This document shows positions 55,009 through 63,885 of a stretch of 64,000 bases of DNA, piece after piece. The translations under genes and the position numbers were made by a program. The DNA is from Lactobacillus sp. ESL0680 (lineage in GTDB: Bacteria; Bacillota; Bacilli; Lactobacillales; Lactobacillaceae): assembly GCF_029392855.1 (NCBI RefSeq), contig NZ_CP113945.1:1364001-1428000 (forward strand). Direction: 5' to 3'. The stretch's first letter is position 1. Each line of letters starts with the position of its first letter. The notes under the pieces were generated by a model, which did no database searches, had not been told where the DNA came from, and saw only the letters and a list, made by a program, of their open reading frames with translations.

Positions 55009-55128
55009 TTTTCTGCCCTCCATAAATAACGAACTATTAATAATCATTTTATCTTAAAAATACGTAATTGCAATAGTAATGTTTTTTATTTTACGGATAA
55101 GGCAGTTTTGTATGCGCTAAACAGCGAA

Positions 55129-56220
55129 CTATTCTGCTGGGTGAATTGGCACTTTAATTGAACCAGCAATAATTTGCGACCGCGCCTCTTGGGCAATTTT
55201 CCAAGCAGCAGGAGTAATTTGTCCCCGCTTAATTGAGACACCATTGGTCTTGAGGCCATAAACAAGATGTTGTCCGCCAGGAAACTTACCGTTATACGCC
55301 CGATTAGCAATATCTTGGGTGGCAATATTGACGCCCGTAATTACTGAAGTTAAGACAAAGTTCGCCTTTTTGCCGTCCTTTGACTTGTAATTGCCTAAAT
55401 ATGACTGGTCAACATCAACGCCGATTGCCCAGACACGCTTAGAAGCAGGGCGATTTTGATTAATTGACTTGGCTTCTTGGAATAGACCATCACCAGTAGA
55501 GCCAGAAGCATGGAAGATAATATCCGCTTTTTTGGCATACATTGATTGGGCAATTGCCTTGCCTTTATCGGCACTGGTAAAACTGCCAGCATATTGGTTC
55601 AAAAGTGTTACCCTTTTATGCAATCTTTTAGCTTCATCATTCACGCCCTTGGTAAAGCCAGCATCAAACAGGTCAATAATATTGCCGTGAACGCCACCGA
55701 TAAAACCAATCACGTTCGTCTTAGTTTCGGCAGCAGCAACAACTCCTGCTAAGTAGGCTGCTTGCTCACTCTTAAAGTTAGCCGAAGCAACGTTCTTTTG
55801 CCCGTTGATTACTTCATCAACAATCACGTAGTTCTTCTTGGGATTCTTCTTAGCTGCCGCACTGACGGCATCTTTTAAGTTGTAGCCAATCCCAAAAATT
55901 GTTTGGTAACCTGCCTTGCTGGCCTGGTCAAAGTTAGGCACAAAGTCAGCATCACTGCTTGATTGGAAATACTGGTAACCATTTTTTCCGCGCTGTAAAT
56001 TATGCTGCTTGCCGTATGCCTTAAACCCATTCCACGCTGACTGGTTAAACGAATTATCATTGACCCCAGCTGCCGTTGTTACCAAAGCAATGGAATGTTT
56101 GGCACTATCACCTGTATTACCACTACCGCCCTGCTTTTTACCAGAACATGCTGTTAACACCAGACTAGCCGTGAAGACCAGTGCTGCTGTTGACCAAATT
56201 TTCTTGAACTTTATGCTCAT
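55129..56220 (-). CDS. BMP-family nucleoside-binding lipoprotein, copy 2
   Basis: 363 residues, signal with lipobox LVLTACSGKKQG. Core motifs as in copy 1 but drifted (VTTAAGVNDNSFNQSAWNGF, FVIVDEVINGQKNVASANFK, WAIGVDVDQSYLGNYKSKDG). Its sequence is the most divergent of the three; DDQSF is NDNSF. Ends 120 bp upstream of copy 1. A palindromic operator candidate lies at 56332-56345 upstream. Confidence 0.87.
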   Translation of the reverse strand: MSIKFKKIWSTAALVFTASLVLTACSGKKQGGSGNTGDSAKHSIALVTTAAGVNDNSFNQSAWNGFKAYGKQHNLQRGKNGYQYFQSSSDADFVPNFDQASKAGYQTIFGIGYNLKDAVSAAAKKNPKKNYVIVDEVINGQKNVASANFKSEQAAYLAGVVAAAETKTNVIGFIGGVHGNIIDLFDAGFTKGVNDEAKRLHKRVTLLNQYAGSFTSADKGKAIAQSMYAKKADIIFHASGSTGDGLFQEAKSINQNRPASKRVWAIGVDVDQSYLGNYKSKDGKKANFVLTSVITGVNIATQDIANRAYNGKFPGGQHLVYGLKTNGVSIKRGQITPAAWKIAQEARSQIIAGSIKVPIHPAE

Positions 56221-56331
56221 GTTGTAACCCCCTAAATATCTTTTCAGTTATTAAAATATCAAGATTTAGTGGTTATGTCAAAGCAGCACCACAAGATGAA
56301 GTGCTGATTTATCAAGATTCTATAATTGGTC

Positions 56332-56345
56332 TAGAACATGTTCTA
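56332..56345. promoter_or_regulatory. Perfect palindrome TAGAACATGTTCTA upstream of bmp 2
   Basis: 14-bp perfect palindrome, 112 bp before the bmp 2 start. Possible operator; no regulator gene nearby. Confidence 0.35.
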
Positions 56346-56433
56346 AGACAGACACACCATTATTTTTGTATGCTTCAAAGCAGAATTTGAAAATTTTTCA
56401 AAATTTGTCGACTTATGTAAAATTAGCCAAACA

Positions 56434-56458
56434 AAAAGACGCTTTTGCGTCTTGAAAA
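56434..56458 (-). terminator. bmp 3 terminator
   Basis: AAGACGC-ttttG-GCGTCTT type hairpin (AAGACGCTTTTGCGTCTT) with T-tract on the minus strand. Confidence 0.65.
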
Positions 56459-56459
56459 A

Positions 56460-57530
56460 CTATTTTAATGATTGAGTAACCTTAACTTTTCCAGCAATAA
56501 TTTGTGTACGCTGCTTTTGAACAGCCGTCCAAGCTGCGGCACTTAAATTACCCTTAGTAATCGCAACGCCGTTATTTTTCAGGCCATAGACTAAGTGCCG
56601 ACCACCAGGAAATTCACCCTTAGCAGCCAAATCCGCTAATGATTTAGTTGCCACACCTAATCCTTTCAAAACCGAAGTCAGCGTAAAGTTATCCTTCTGA
56701 CCATTTTTAGTTTTGTAATTACCTAAACCTGCTTGGTCGACATCAACGCCAATTACCCATACTTTCTGGGCTGCTGAATGCATTTGGTTGTAATCCTTAG
56801 CCTCCTGAAAAATACCATTGCCCGCCGTTCCCGCTGCTTGATAAATGATGTCACACTTATCTGAATACAGTGACTGGGCGATAGATTTTGCTTTATCAGT
56901 CGACGTAAAGTTACCAATATATTCATTCTTAACCGTTATTTTTTTGTGCAGCATTTTTGCACCAGCTTGAACGCCTTGACTAAAACCTGCCGCAAAAGAA
57001 TTAATGATGCCTGATTTAGCACCACCAACAAAGCCGACAGAATTAGTTTTAGTCGTATAAGCTGCCGCAACACCGGCTAGATATGATGCTTCATTGCTTT
57101 TGAAAGTAACGGATGCCACATTTTTTTGGCCGGTAATCACATCATCGATAATGACAAAATTTTTCTTAGGATTTTTAGCTGCCGCTGCCTTCACCGAATC
57201 TTTTAGCGCGTAGCCGACACCAAAAATCGTCTGGTAGCCGGAGCTAGCTGCCTGATTGAAGTTGGGGGTATAATCTGCTGCACTATTTGATTGAAAATAT
57301 TGGTAGCCACTTCCGCGCTTTAAATTATGTTCTTTACCAAAAGCCGTAAAACCACCCCATGCGGCTTGATTGAATGACTGATCGTCAACTCCGCTACTGT
57401 CAGTAATCAGCGCGATGCTATTCTTACTGATTTTAGCTTTAGAAGTATCCTGTTTTTTACCCGAACAAGCCGTCATAACAAGACTTATTCCCAGAACAAT
57501 TGTCAACCAGTGCCATCGTTTTTTATTCAT
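56460..57530 (-). CDS. BMP-family nucleoside-binding lipoprotein, copy 3
   Basis: 356 residues with lipobox LVMTACSGKKQD. Core motifs: ITDSSGVDDQSFNQAAWGGF, FQSNSAADYTPNFNQAASSG, FVIIDDVITGQKNVASVTFK, WVIGVDVDQAGLGNYKTKNG. It is closest to copy 1. Ends with its own terminator, so it is transcribed apart from the ABC genes. Confidence 0.87.
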   Translation of the reverse strand: MNKKRWHWLTIVLGISLVMTACSGKKQDTSKAKISKNSIALITDSSGVDDQSFNQAAWGGFTAFGKEHNLKRGSGYQYFQSNSAADYTPNFNQAASSGYQTIFGVGYALKDSVKAAAAKNPKKNFVIIDDVITGQKNVASVTFKSNEASYLAGVAAAYTTKTNSVGFVGGAKSGIINSFAAGFSQGVQAGAKMLHKKITVKNEYIGNFTSTDKAKSIAQSLYSDKCDIIYQAAGTAGNGIFQEAKDYNQMHSAAQKVWVIGVDVDQAGLGNYKTKNGQKDNFTLTSVLKGLGVATKSLADLAAKGEFPGGRHLVYGLKNNGVAITKGNLSAAAWTAVQKQRTQIIAGKVKVTQSLK

Positions 57531-57597
57531 ACTTTAACCTCTGTGAATTTGCTAATAATTTTGTTCAATATTAATCCTAATTAAAGTTAATTAAAAC

Positions 57598-57640
57598 AAA
57601 AAAGCACCAGCATCTTTATTAAAAAAGCTGGTACTTAATT
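57598..57640 (-). terminator. NUDIX gene terminator
   Basis: AAGTACCAGCTTTTTT/AAAGATGCTGGTGCTT imperfect hairpin then TTTTTTG on the minus strand. Confidence 0.7.
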
Positions 57641-58036
57641 TTTGAAATATTCACAGATTTTTAACTTCGCCTGTGGGGGCATTAAATTAAGCTGGGGTAA
57701 TTGACTAATTTTTATCCAAGTTGGCAAATAAATGTTCGTCAAACTTGATCGCTCTTGCTCCTCACCACTAATCTCAGGTGTCGTAACTTGCAAAGATTGG
57801 GCACAGAAAAAGACTTCACATTCTTGCTCCTGTAATACAAACAACGGGTGTAAATCTTTAGGTGTTAACTCTATTTGTAATTCTTCACGAACTTCACGGA
57901 TTGCCGTTTCAATAGGCGTTTCTTGCCCCTTAGCACCGCCGCCTGGAACTACCCAATAATCACGGCCATCCTTCAAGCGATGAATTAGCAGTAAAGCCTG
58001 GGTTTGACGATTATAAATCACAACCCTCGCTCGCAT
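57635..58036 (-). CDS. NUDIX hydrolase
   Basis: 133 residues. The Nudix box is WVVPGGGAKGQETPIETAIREVREELQIEL (read as GG.AKGQETPIETAIREVREEL), which matches GX5EX7REUXEEXGU except that Gly-to-Leu variants occur at the end. Family members cleave nucleoside diphosphate linked to X; substrate unknown. ATG 58036 is chosen because GAGTGGGA lies upstream; it overlaps the HD gene's stop by 0-4 bp. Coupled to the HD gene. Confidence 0.78.
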   Translation of the reverse strand: MRARVVIYNRQTQALLLIHRLKDGRDYWVVPGGGAKGQETPIETAIREVREELQIELTPKDLHPLFVLQEQECEVFFCAQSLQVTTPEISGEEQERSSLTNIYLPTWIKISQLPQLNLMPPQAKLKICEYFKN

Positions 58037-58037
58037 T

Positions 58038-58691
58038 TCACACATCCCACTCTTGGATAAATTCGTTAACGAAATTACGCATATATTTAGTTCTAATGTG
58101 TGCTTCTTTTTTACCACCTGCTGTATTCATTAAATCTTCAAGCTGAAATAATTTTTCATAAAAGTGATTAATTGTCGTCTCCTGGTGCTGTCGATATTGG
58201 TCATAACTAACTAATTTTTGCGGCTTAATGGCTGGATCATAAATCATGTTGCCATGCGCACCACCATAAGTAAAAGCACGAGCAATCCCAATTGCACCGA
58301 GGCTTTCAATTCGATCTGCATCCTGAACATATTGCCCCGAAACAGGTAATTGATAATGATGCTCAATATTTTTAGAAAATGACATATGCTGCATTGTAAA
58401 CAAGATGTCCTTAATTTCTAAAGTCGTAAAGCCAACCTGTGGCAATATTTTTTGAATATTAGCCAAGACAATTTCTGGATCTGAGCAAACTTTTTCATCA
58501 ATTGTGTCATGTAAATATCCGGCTGCTTCAATAATTGCTACCATGCGGCTATCTTGGTGGGCATTGGGGTTATCTTGTAAATACATTTTCTTCGCTAAGT
58601 GGGCTACGCGCTGACCGTGATAAAAGTCATGACCAGTTTTTTCATCTTTAAGCTGCCTTTTAACAAAATCGATTACCTCAGTTATCTGCAC
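58038..58691 (-). CDS. HD-domain hydrolase (YedJ-like)
   Basis: 217 residues. HD motif: HDFYHGQRVAHLAKKMYLQD, AAGYLHDTIDEKV (His-Asp) and the distal DADRIESLGAIGIARAFTYG. Members are metal-dependent phosphohydrolases. The open frame runs into the tRNA to 58823, but AAGGA plus a GTG at 58691 gives the start (an ATG at 58724 lies 3 bp from the tRNA end without a proper SD). Followed by the NUDIX gene. Confidence 0.8.
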   Translation of the reverse strand: MQITEVIDFVKRQLKDEKTGHDFYHGQRVAHLAKKMYLQDNPNAHQDSRMVAIIEAAGYLHDTIDEKVCSDPEIVLANIQKILPQVGFTTLEIKDILFTMQHMSFSKNIEHHYQLPVSGQYVQDADRIESLGAIGIARAFTYGGAHGNMIYDPAIKPQKLVSYDQYRQHQETTINHFYEKLFQLEDLMNTAGGKKEAHIRTKYMRNFVNEFIQEWDV

Positions 58692-58726
58692 TTTAGATGT
58701 CCTTTCTATTAATTTCAATGACATTA

Positions 58727-58799
58727 AGCCACTTCCCAGATTTGAACTGGGGACCTCCTCCTTACCACGGCGGTGCTCTACCTCCTGAGCTAAAGTGGC
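58727..58799 (-). tRNA. tRNA-Thr (anticodon GGT), odd anticodon stem
   Basis: 73-nt tRNA: acceptor GCCACTT/AAGTGGC, D-arm GCTC..GAGC, T-arm CCCAG/CTGGG. The anticodon arm reads CCGCC-GTGGTAA-GGAGG: the anticodon GGT is present but the stem has a central G.A mismatch and position 32 is G. The normal arm for this tRNA would be CCTCC-TTGGTAA-GGAGG. Could be a functional variant, a decaying gene or a sequence error. Confidence 0.85.
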
Positions 58800-58810
58800 A
58801 CCTCTATTGT

Positions 58811-58850
58811 ACCAAAAAAGCATCCCGCAAGCAGGAGATGCTTTATTTTT
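58811..58850 (-). terminator. YbjQ gene terminator
   Basis: AAGCATCTCCTGC/GCGGGATGCTT hairpin with TTTTTT on the minus strand. Confidence 0.75.
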
Positions 58851-58867
58851 TATTTAGATTGCAGTCA

Positions 58868-59206
58868 TTATTCTTCTGAATTAATAAATTTAACCGCTGT
58901 CCCATAAGCAACAACTGATTGCATGTCACTAGCAATTGAGCCAGAATCAAAACGCATCATCACAATTGCATCCGCACCCTTGTCGGCAGCTGCTTGACAC
59001 ATTCTTGCCAATGCCTTATTTCGCGATTCTTCCAGCATCTTAGTATAAGAACCAATTTCACCGCCAACCATTGATTTTAAGCCAGCACCAATATTCTTAA
59101 TCATATTCTTAGATTGCGTAGTTAAGCCAAAGACCTCTCCCAGAATTTCATATTTCTTACCAGGAATTTGCTCTGTCGTTGTCACCATGATCTGTTCTGC
59201 GTCCAT
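58868..59206 (-). CDS. YbjQ/UPF0145 family protein
   Basis: 112 residues, full-length family member: [20 protein letters not shown] at the N-terminus, the Gly/Met/Asn-rich turn [20 protein letters not shown] and [13 protein letters not shown]. Members form pentameric rings of unknown function; heavy-metal binding has been suggested. ATG 59206 is preceded by AGGAG; the in-frame extension to 59230 lacks one. Confidence 0.82.
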   Translation of the reverse strand: MDAEQIMVTTTEQIPGKKYEILGEVFGLTTQSKNMIKNIGAGLKSMVGGEIGSYTKMLEESRNKALARMCQAAADKGADAIVMMRFDSGSIASDMQSVVAYGTAVKFINSEE

Positions 59207-59299
59207 AATTATTCTCCTAAACTTATTCACTAACTAAGCACTCTTTAATTATATAATGTTAGTTTATAAATTTAAATTATTAGCATACCTACTTAATAA

Positions 59300-59338
59300 A
59301 CAAAAAATAGGTATCCCATATTTGGAATACCTATCTCA
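59300..59338 (-). terminator. tyrS terminator
   Basis: ATAGGTATTCCA/TGGGATACCTAT hairpin followed by TTTTTTG. Confidence 0.75.
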
Positions 59339-59339
59339 A

Positions 59340-60602
59340 CTATTTAATTGTAACTAACGTGTACTTTCTCTTACCCTTACGGACAATGACGTATTTGCCA
59401 TCAAATGCCTTGTCTGGATCAACATCAAAGTCAACGGATTGTTCCCGATCGCCATTAATGTAGATTGCACCATTCTTGATGTCTTCACGCGCCTGACGCT
59501 TTGAGTCTTCAACCTTGGTTTCAACTAAGAAATCAACAATGTTCTTCACACTGCCATCTGTCTCAGCAGCTGGCGCACTCTTTAGACCTTCTTCAATTTG
59601 CTTAACCGATAAGTTCTTGATGTCGCCAGAAAATAGCGCGTCAGTAATCATTTGTGCTTCTTTTAAGCCGTCTTCACCATGGACGAACTTGGTTACTTCT
59701 TCAGCTAATTTCTTTTGTGCTGCCCGCTTCCAAGGTTCCTTCTTAGTAGCCTCATCCAAGGCATCAATTTCTTCATGACTTAAGAATGTGAAGTATTTCA
59801 AGTATTTAACAACATCACGGTCGTCTTGATTAATCCAGAATTGGTAGAACTCGTAAGGACTTGTCTTTTCTGGGTCAAGCCAAACAGCACCACCTGCTGA
59901 CTTACCAAACTTGGTACCATCAGCCTTTAACATCAAAGGAATAGTCAAGCCAAAGACTTGTCTGTCTGAACCCTGCAACTTATGAATTAAGTCGATTCCG
60001 GCAGTAATGTTACCCCATTGGTCACTACCGCCGATTTGCATTTGGACACCGTAATTCTTGTTCAATTCGTTAAAGTCAATCGCCTGCAAAATTTGGTAAG
60101 AAAACTCAGTAAAGGAAATCCCATTTTCCAGTCGGCTGGCAACAACATCTTTATTAAGCATGTTATTAACTTGGAAATGCTTGCCGTAATCACGCAAAAA
60201 GTCAATTAAGGTTAGCTTGTCCAGCCATTCCGCATTGTTAACGATTTGAAAGTTTTCTGTACCAAACAGCTTTTCCATTTGCTTAGTCAAAGCAACTTCA
60301 TTTTGGTGTAATTTTTCCGCATCCAGCAAGGTCCGTTCTGACTTACGACCAGATGGGTCACCGATTGTTCCCGTACCACCACCAATAACAATTACTGGGT
60401 GGTAACCGGCAAGCTGGAATCTCTTCAAAATCATAAAGGGAATCAAGTGACCAATATGCAGCGAATCACCGGTTGGGTCAGTCCCACAGTATAATGCCAA
60501 GTCGTCATGCTCTTCTAAGTATTTGCGTAAACCTTCTTCGTCAGTTTCTTGGTTAATGGCGCCACGCCATTTTAAGTCTTCTAAAATATCAAAGTTTGCC
60601 AT
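59340..60602 (-). CDS. tyrS: Tyrosyl-tRNA synthetase
   Basis: Charges tRNA-Tyr; 420 residues. HIGH-type motif in YCGTDPTGDSLHIGHLIPFM, the KMSKS-equivalent KFGKSAGGAVWLD, and a C-terminal S4 RNA-binding domain (SKRQAREDIKNGAIYINGDR). GGAGGAAA precedes the ATG. Controlled by the T-box leader directly upstream. Confidence 0.96.
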   Translation of the reverse strand: MANFDILEDLKWRGAINQETDEEGLRKYLEEHDDLALYCGTDPTGDSLHIGHLIPFMILKRFQLAGYHPVIVIGGGTGTIGDPSGRKSERTLLDAEKLHQNEVALTKQMEKLFGTENFQIVNNAEWLDKLTLIDFLRDYGKHFQVNNMLNKDVVASRLENGISFTEFSYQILQAIDFNELNKNYGVQMQIGGSDQWGNITAGIDLIHKLQGSDRQVFGLTIPLMLKADGTKFGKSAGGAVWLDPEKTSPYEFYQFWINQDDRDVVKYLKYFTFLSHEEIDALDEATKKEPWKRAAQKKLAEEVTKFVHGEDGLKEAQMITDALFSGDIKNLSVKQIEEGLKSAPAAETDGSVKNIVDFLVETKVEDSKRQAREDIKNGAIYINGDREQSVDFDVDPDKAFDGKYVIVRKGKRKYTLVTIK

Positions 60603-60616
60603 TATTTTCCTCCAAC

Positions 60617-60825
60617 AAAAAACGCCCCTAGATTCAATTCGAATCTAGGGACGACTAAATTGCTTTTTAGCCGTGGTACCACCCACGTTTACACCTATTA
60701 TAGTGCCTTGTCTGGTCTTTACGGGAACCACCCAACTCGTATTTCGTCACCTTCGACCTGTCTAGCTCACACCAACCGCTAGTTCTCTGATCGCTGAATC
60801 GAAGTGCTACTTCATCATGATGTTA
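60617..60825 (-). promoter_or_regulatory. T-box leader of tyrS
   Basis: Contains the invariant T-box core GGGTGGTACCACGG at 60671-60684, a specifier region GACGAAATACGAG with the Tyr codon TAC at 60739-60741, and an alternative terminator. Uncharged tRNA-Tyr should favour antitermination. Confidence 0.93.
60623..60653 (-). terminator. T-box terminator
   Basis: CGTCCCTAGATTC/GAATCTAGGGGCG hairpin with TTTTTTG, directly 5' of the tyrS ribosome site. Confidence 0.85.
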
Positions 60826-60872
60826 AATGCATAATACTAATTTTTTATTAATTAGTCAACATTATTTTTTAA

Positions 60873-63845
60873 TTATTTGTAAAAGCCCTTTGCCTTCAAG
60901 CCATATGCCTTACCCGAAGTCATGTCATACTGAATCATTTCGTAATCAGCAAGCAGCTTTTGTTGCTTCTTCGTTAATTTCTTTGGATCAATCATTTCAC
61001 CCTTACGGTTAACTAAGTTGAAGCCCTTGTCGCCAGCAAAATTAATCGTAATTGCTGGCAATTCCTTGTGAACTTCTGTTAACAAGGCTTGGTATGGTGT
61101 GACCTTCGAGTCAGTCTGTTGCAGCATCATGGCAATGAAGTCACTGGTATTCACATAATTATTGTCCTTAGTTGACAGCTTCATCTTGGCGCCATGGTCA
61201 CGAGCATACTTATTTGAGTAAATAAAGTAGCGCGTTGAGTGCATTTGTACCGGATACTTCGCCGTGTAACTTTGTGACAAAATACTTGGGTAGTGATCGC
61301 CATAAAAGACCAAGGTAATTGGCTTCTTAATCTTGTCAATTTGCTTGATAAACTTCTTAACTGCCTTGTCGGTATATTGCGTCCCCTTAACATAAGTAGC
61401 CATTTGTTCACGATCTGCGGCAGTCTTGAACAAGTCACCAGAAATCTTACCCATGTATTCATTCTTTGGATACCAGTTGTCATATGGCATGTGGTTCTGA
61501 ATTGAAATCAGATTAATAAACTGGCCGCCCTTACGTGAATTAATTTGACGTAAACCATTGGCATAAGTAGTGAAATCAGAATTATAGCTGCTGTGACCTA
61601 ATTTCTTCTGGTCAACAATCTTATAACCTGAACCCAAGTAAGCAAATTTATTAAACTTGAAAATCCGATAGTCACCAATTCTTGAGTAGTAAGTCCCAAT
61701 AAATGGGTGAATAGCAGACTTATAATCAAAGTCCATCCCGATTGTTGGGTAGAACTTGTAATTCGGCACGATTTGAACGTATGGCGTCAGCGTTGACTTG
61801 AACATTCCCATGTTCAGACCCGTCAACGTCTCCCATTCCATGTTGGCCGTACCACCACCATAACCGGCACTAAGCATCGAACCATAAGTTGACCGCTTCT
61901 TCATCGACTGAATAAACTTAACCGGATTTGGCGCATCACGGTCAAACTTAATTGTTGGGAAAGTATATGGATCAACAAAACTTTCACTCAAGTTGAAGAT
62001 TACGGTTTGCTTATTAACATCATTCTTCCGCGTCTTATTGATTTTAGCGGCAACCTTAGCATACTTTTGGTTTAACTGATTGATTGTTGTTGCTGAATAG
62101 CCATTTGGCTGATCCATAATTTGCAAATCAATGTAATTCAGGAAGTTCAAGACCGGCCCGTTAACTTGAATATCACGTTCAGGGTTACGGAATTTTTGGT
62201 GGTTATCAAAGCCAAGGTTAATGTAATAAATAAAACCATCATCGTGATTAAACCGCAATGGTGTCAAGAATAACAGCAAGCTGAGCAGTGCCCAAATTCC
62301 ACGCCGCTTCCATGAACCACGCTTTTTAATTGGGTACTTCTTCTCTAAGAAGATATCCAGAACAATTACTACTACCAAGGCAACTAAAATAGCAATAACC
62401 ATTCCCTTGCCGATCATTGGCAACAAGGTCTTCCAGTTAACTATTTCGCTAATTTCAGTTGGATAAATCGGCTCACCACGCAAATTCATCTTAATCTTGT
62501 TGGCAACGGCCCAACCAATCCCAATAATGCTGACCAGCATGTTAGAAGTCCAGTAGCGCGTAGTAATGAAGTAAAGAATTGAGAACAAGGCATCAAGGAA
62601 GATTGTCGTTAGAACAATCGCAAAGAATTTGGTTCCCAAAAGATAAACAATTGCATTAATATTTTTGGCCGTACTAATCTGAATACGTAAATTATCAGAT
62701 TCAATTAAGAAAGACGCAAAACTTAAAATGTAGAACCAGCCCCACGTCAAAAGATTAACGCGGTTAGTAACAACCCACTTAGTAAAGCCTTGCCAAGCAG
62801 TTACACACACATTGGCCAAATTAGTTTCGTGGTCGAGATAGTCAAGTGCCTGTTTAAACGGCCGCCACTTAAACAGATAGCGGTTCAAGATAAAGTACCA
62901 GCCCCAGGCAATTAACATCATTAAGACAATCATAATGAGCTTGTTAATTGTTGAAGAACCGGTAAAGGTAAAGACCTTCATGAACTTGCTTGAAATTGGC
63001 GCATCCATGAAAATAATTACTGGGATAAAGTAGCGCATTTCCCGCGCGCTAAAGGTAACAATGACCTTTTTAAAGAGTAAAAAGGCTGCTGCTACCATCA
63101 AAAACATAAACGGTGATGAGGGATTATTCAAAAATTCCCTGTTCCAATCACCGCCACCGTTACCGGAAATTAATTGTGACCAATAAACGGCATCAAACCC
63201 CGGAACCCCAATTAAAACGACAAAGAAAGAAACTAAGCCGGCAAACAAGGAAGCTCCCAGCATTTTGCCATCAATTTTGACATTGGCGAGAAACATCCCC
63301 CAAGCAAAGAACAAAATCAAATACAAGCCGTAAAGCGAATATTGAAAAGTTAAATTACCAGCACTTAAAGCAAAACCTAATACCGTTAAGATACTCAACA
63401 CTAGCAGGTTTTGCTTGTCACTTAACTTGTGCTGCAGGTCATACAGGTATGGCTGAGCCAGCAAACTGAAGATTAATCCTGCAAACAAAACTGACGTACT
63501 GGTAATTACTGGGAAGAGCATTCCCCATACACGCCACATATTAAAGTGACTTGGCGAAATAATAAAGAATAACAGGTAATAAACAATTAAGGTCGTTACC
63601 CCTAATAGCCAGTACCTAAGACTCTCACTTGCACGTTGCTTTTTCTTACTGTAGACAGCACCAAAAACCATTGGGACAAGCATTATTGTTGCGTGATACA
63701 ACATATTTGGCACAAACCGAATAAACGAAAAATGTGCTCTAGAAGCAATGCCTCGTAAGTTAAACATTTGTACTAACATGAAGAAAGTCGCAACCAGCAG
63801 GCAGATGGCCTGCACAGTCTTTAACGTTTTTTTATTTTTATTCAT
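60873..63845 (-). CDS. LTA synthase-like membrane phosphatase/transferase, fused large TM domain
   Basis: 990 residues from ATG 63845. The first ~560 residues hold a dozen or more hydrophobic segments of no family I name. After a tail of about 70 residues, the C-terminal ~330 residues (about 640-960) are a sulfatase/LtaS-type catalytic domain: FNLSESFVDPYTFP (metal Glu), SAGYGGGTANMEWETLTGLN (the Thr nucleophile expected in GGGTA), QNHMPYDNW, and LVFYGDHYPSIL (Asp-His). Such enzymes transfer glycerophosphate or similar to teichoic acids. The ordinary LtaS is ~650 residues with five TMs; here the TM part is much longer. An in-frame GTG at 63866 is an alternative start. Confidence 0.8.
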   Translation of the reverse strand: MNKNKKTLKTVQAICLLVATFFMLVQMFNLRGIASRAHFSFIRFVPNMLYHATIMLVPMVFGAVYSKKKQRASESLRYWLLGVTTLIVYYLLFFIISPSHFNMWRVWGMLFPVITSTSVLFAGLIFSLLAQPYLYDLQHKLSDKQNLLVLSILTVLGFALSAGNLTFQYSLYGLYLILFFAWGMFLANVKIDGKMLGASLFAGLVSFFVVLIGVPGFDAVYWSQLISGNGGGDWNREFLNNPSSPFMFLMVAAAFLLFKKVIVTFSAREMRYFIPVIIFMDAPISSKFMKVFTFTGSSTINKLIMIVLMMLIAWGWYFILNRYLFKWRPFKQALDYLDHETNLANVCVTAWQGFTKWVVTNRVNLLTWGWFYILSFASFLIESDNLRIQISTAKNINAIVYLLGTKFFAIVLTTIFLDALFSILYFITTRYWTSNMLVSIIGIGWAVANKIKMNLRGEPIYPTEISEIVNWKTLLPMIGKGMVIAILVALVVVIVLDIFLEKKYPIKKRGSWKRRGIWALLSLLLFLTPLRFNHDDGFIYYINLGFDNHQKFRNPERDIQVNGPVLNFLNYIDLQIMDQPNGYSATTINQLNQKYAKVAAKINKTRKNDVNKQTVIFNLSESFVDPYTFPTIKFDRDAPNPVKFIQSMKKRSTYGSMLSAGYGGGTANMEWETLTGLNMGMFKSTLTPYVQIVPNYKFYPTIGMDFDYKSAIHPFIGTYYSRIGDYRIFKFNKFAYLGSGYKIVDQKKLGHSSYNSDFTTYANGLRQINSRKGGQFINLISIQNHMPYDNWYPKNEYMGKISGDLFKTAADREQMATYVKGTQYTDKAVKKFIKQIDKIKKPITLVFYGDHYPSILSQSYTAKYPVQMHSTRYFIYSNKYARDHGAKMKLSTKDNNYVNTSDFIAMMLQQTDSKVTPYQALLTEVHKELPAITINFAGDKGFNLVNRKGEMIDPKKLTKKQQKLLADYEMIQYDMTSGKAYGLKAKGFYK

Positions 63846-63885
63846 GTTTCTAGTATATACCCTCACTAAAAATTGATTTTATCTC

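Noticed and set aside
56380..56412. AT-rich symmetry (AATTTGAAAATTTTTCAAAATT) as a CodY box
   Set aside because: Only a loose match, and imperfect inverted repeats of this kind are expected in AT-rich intergenic DNA.
58692..58823. N-terminal extension of the HD gene
   Set aside because: It runs through the tRNA-Thr gene; the SD-preceded GTG at 58691 fits the family start.
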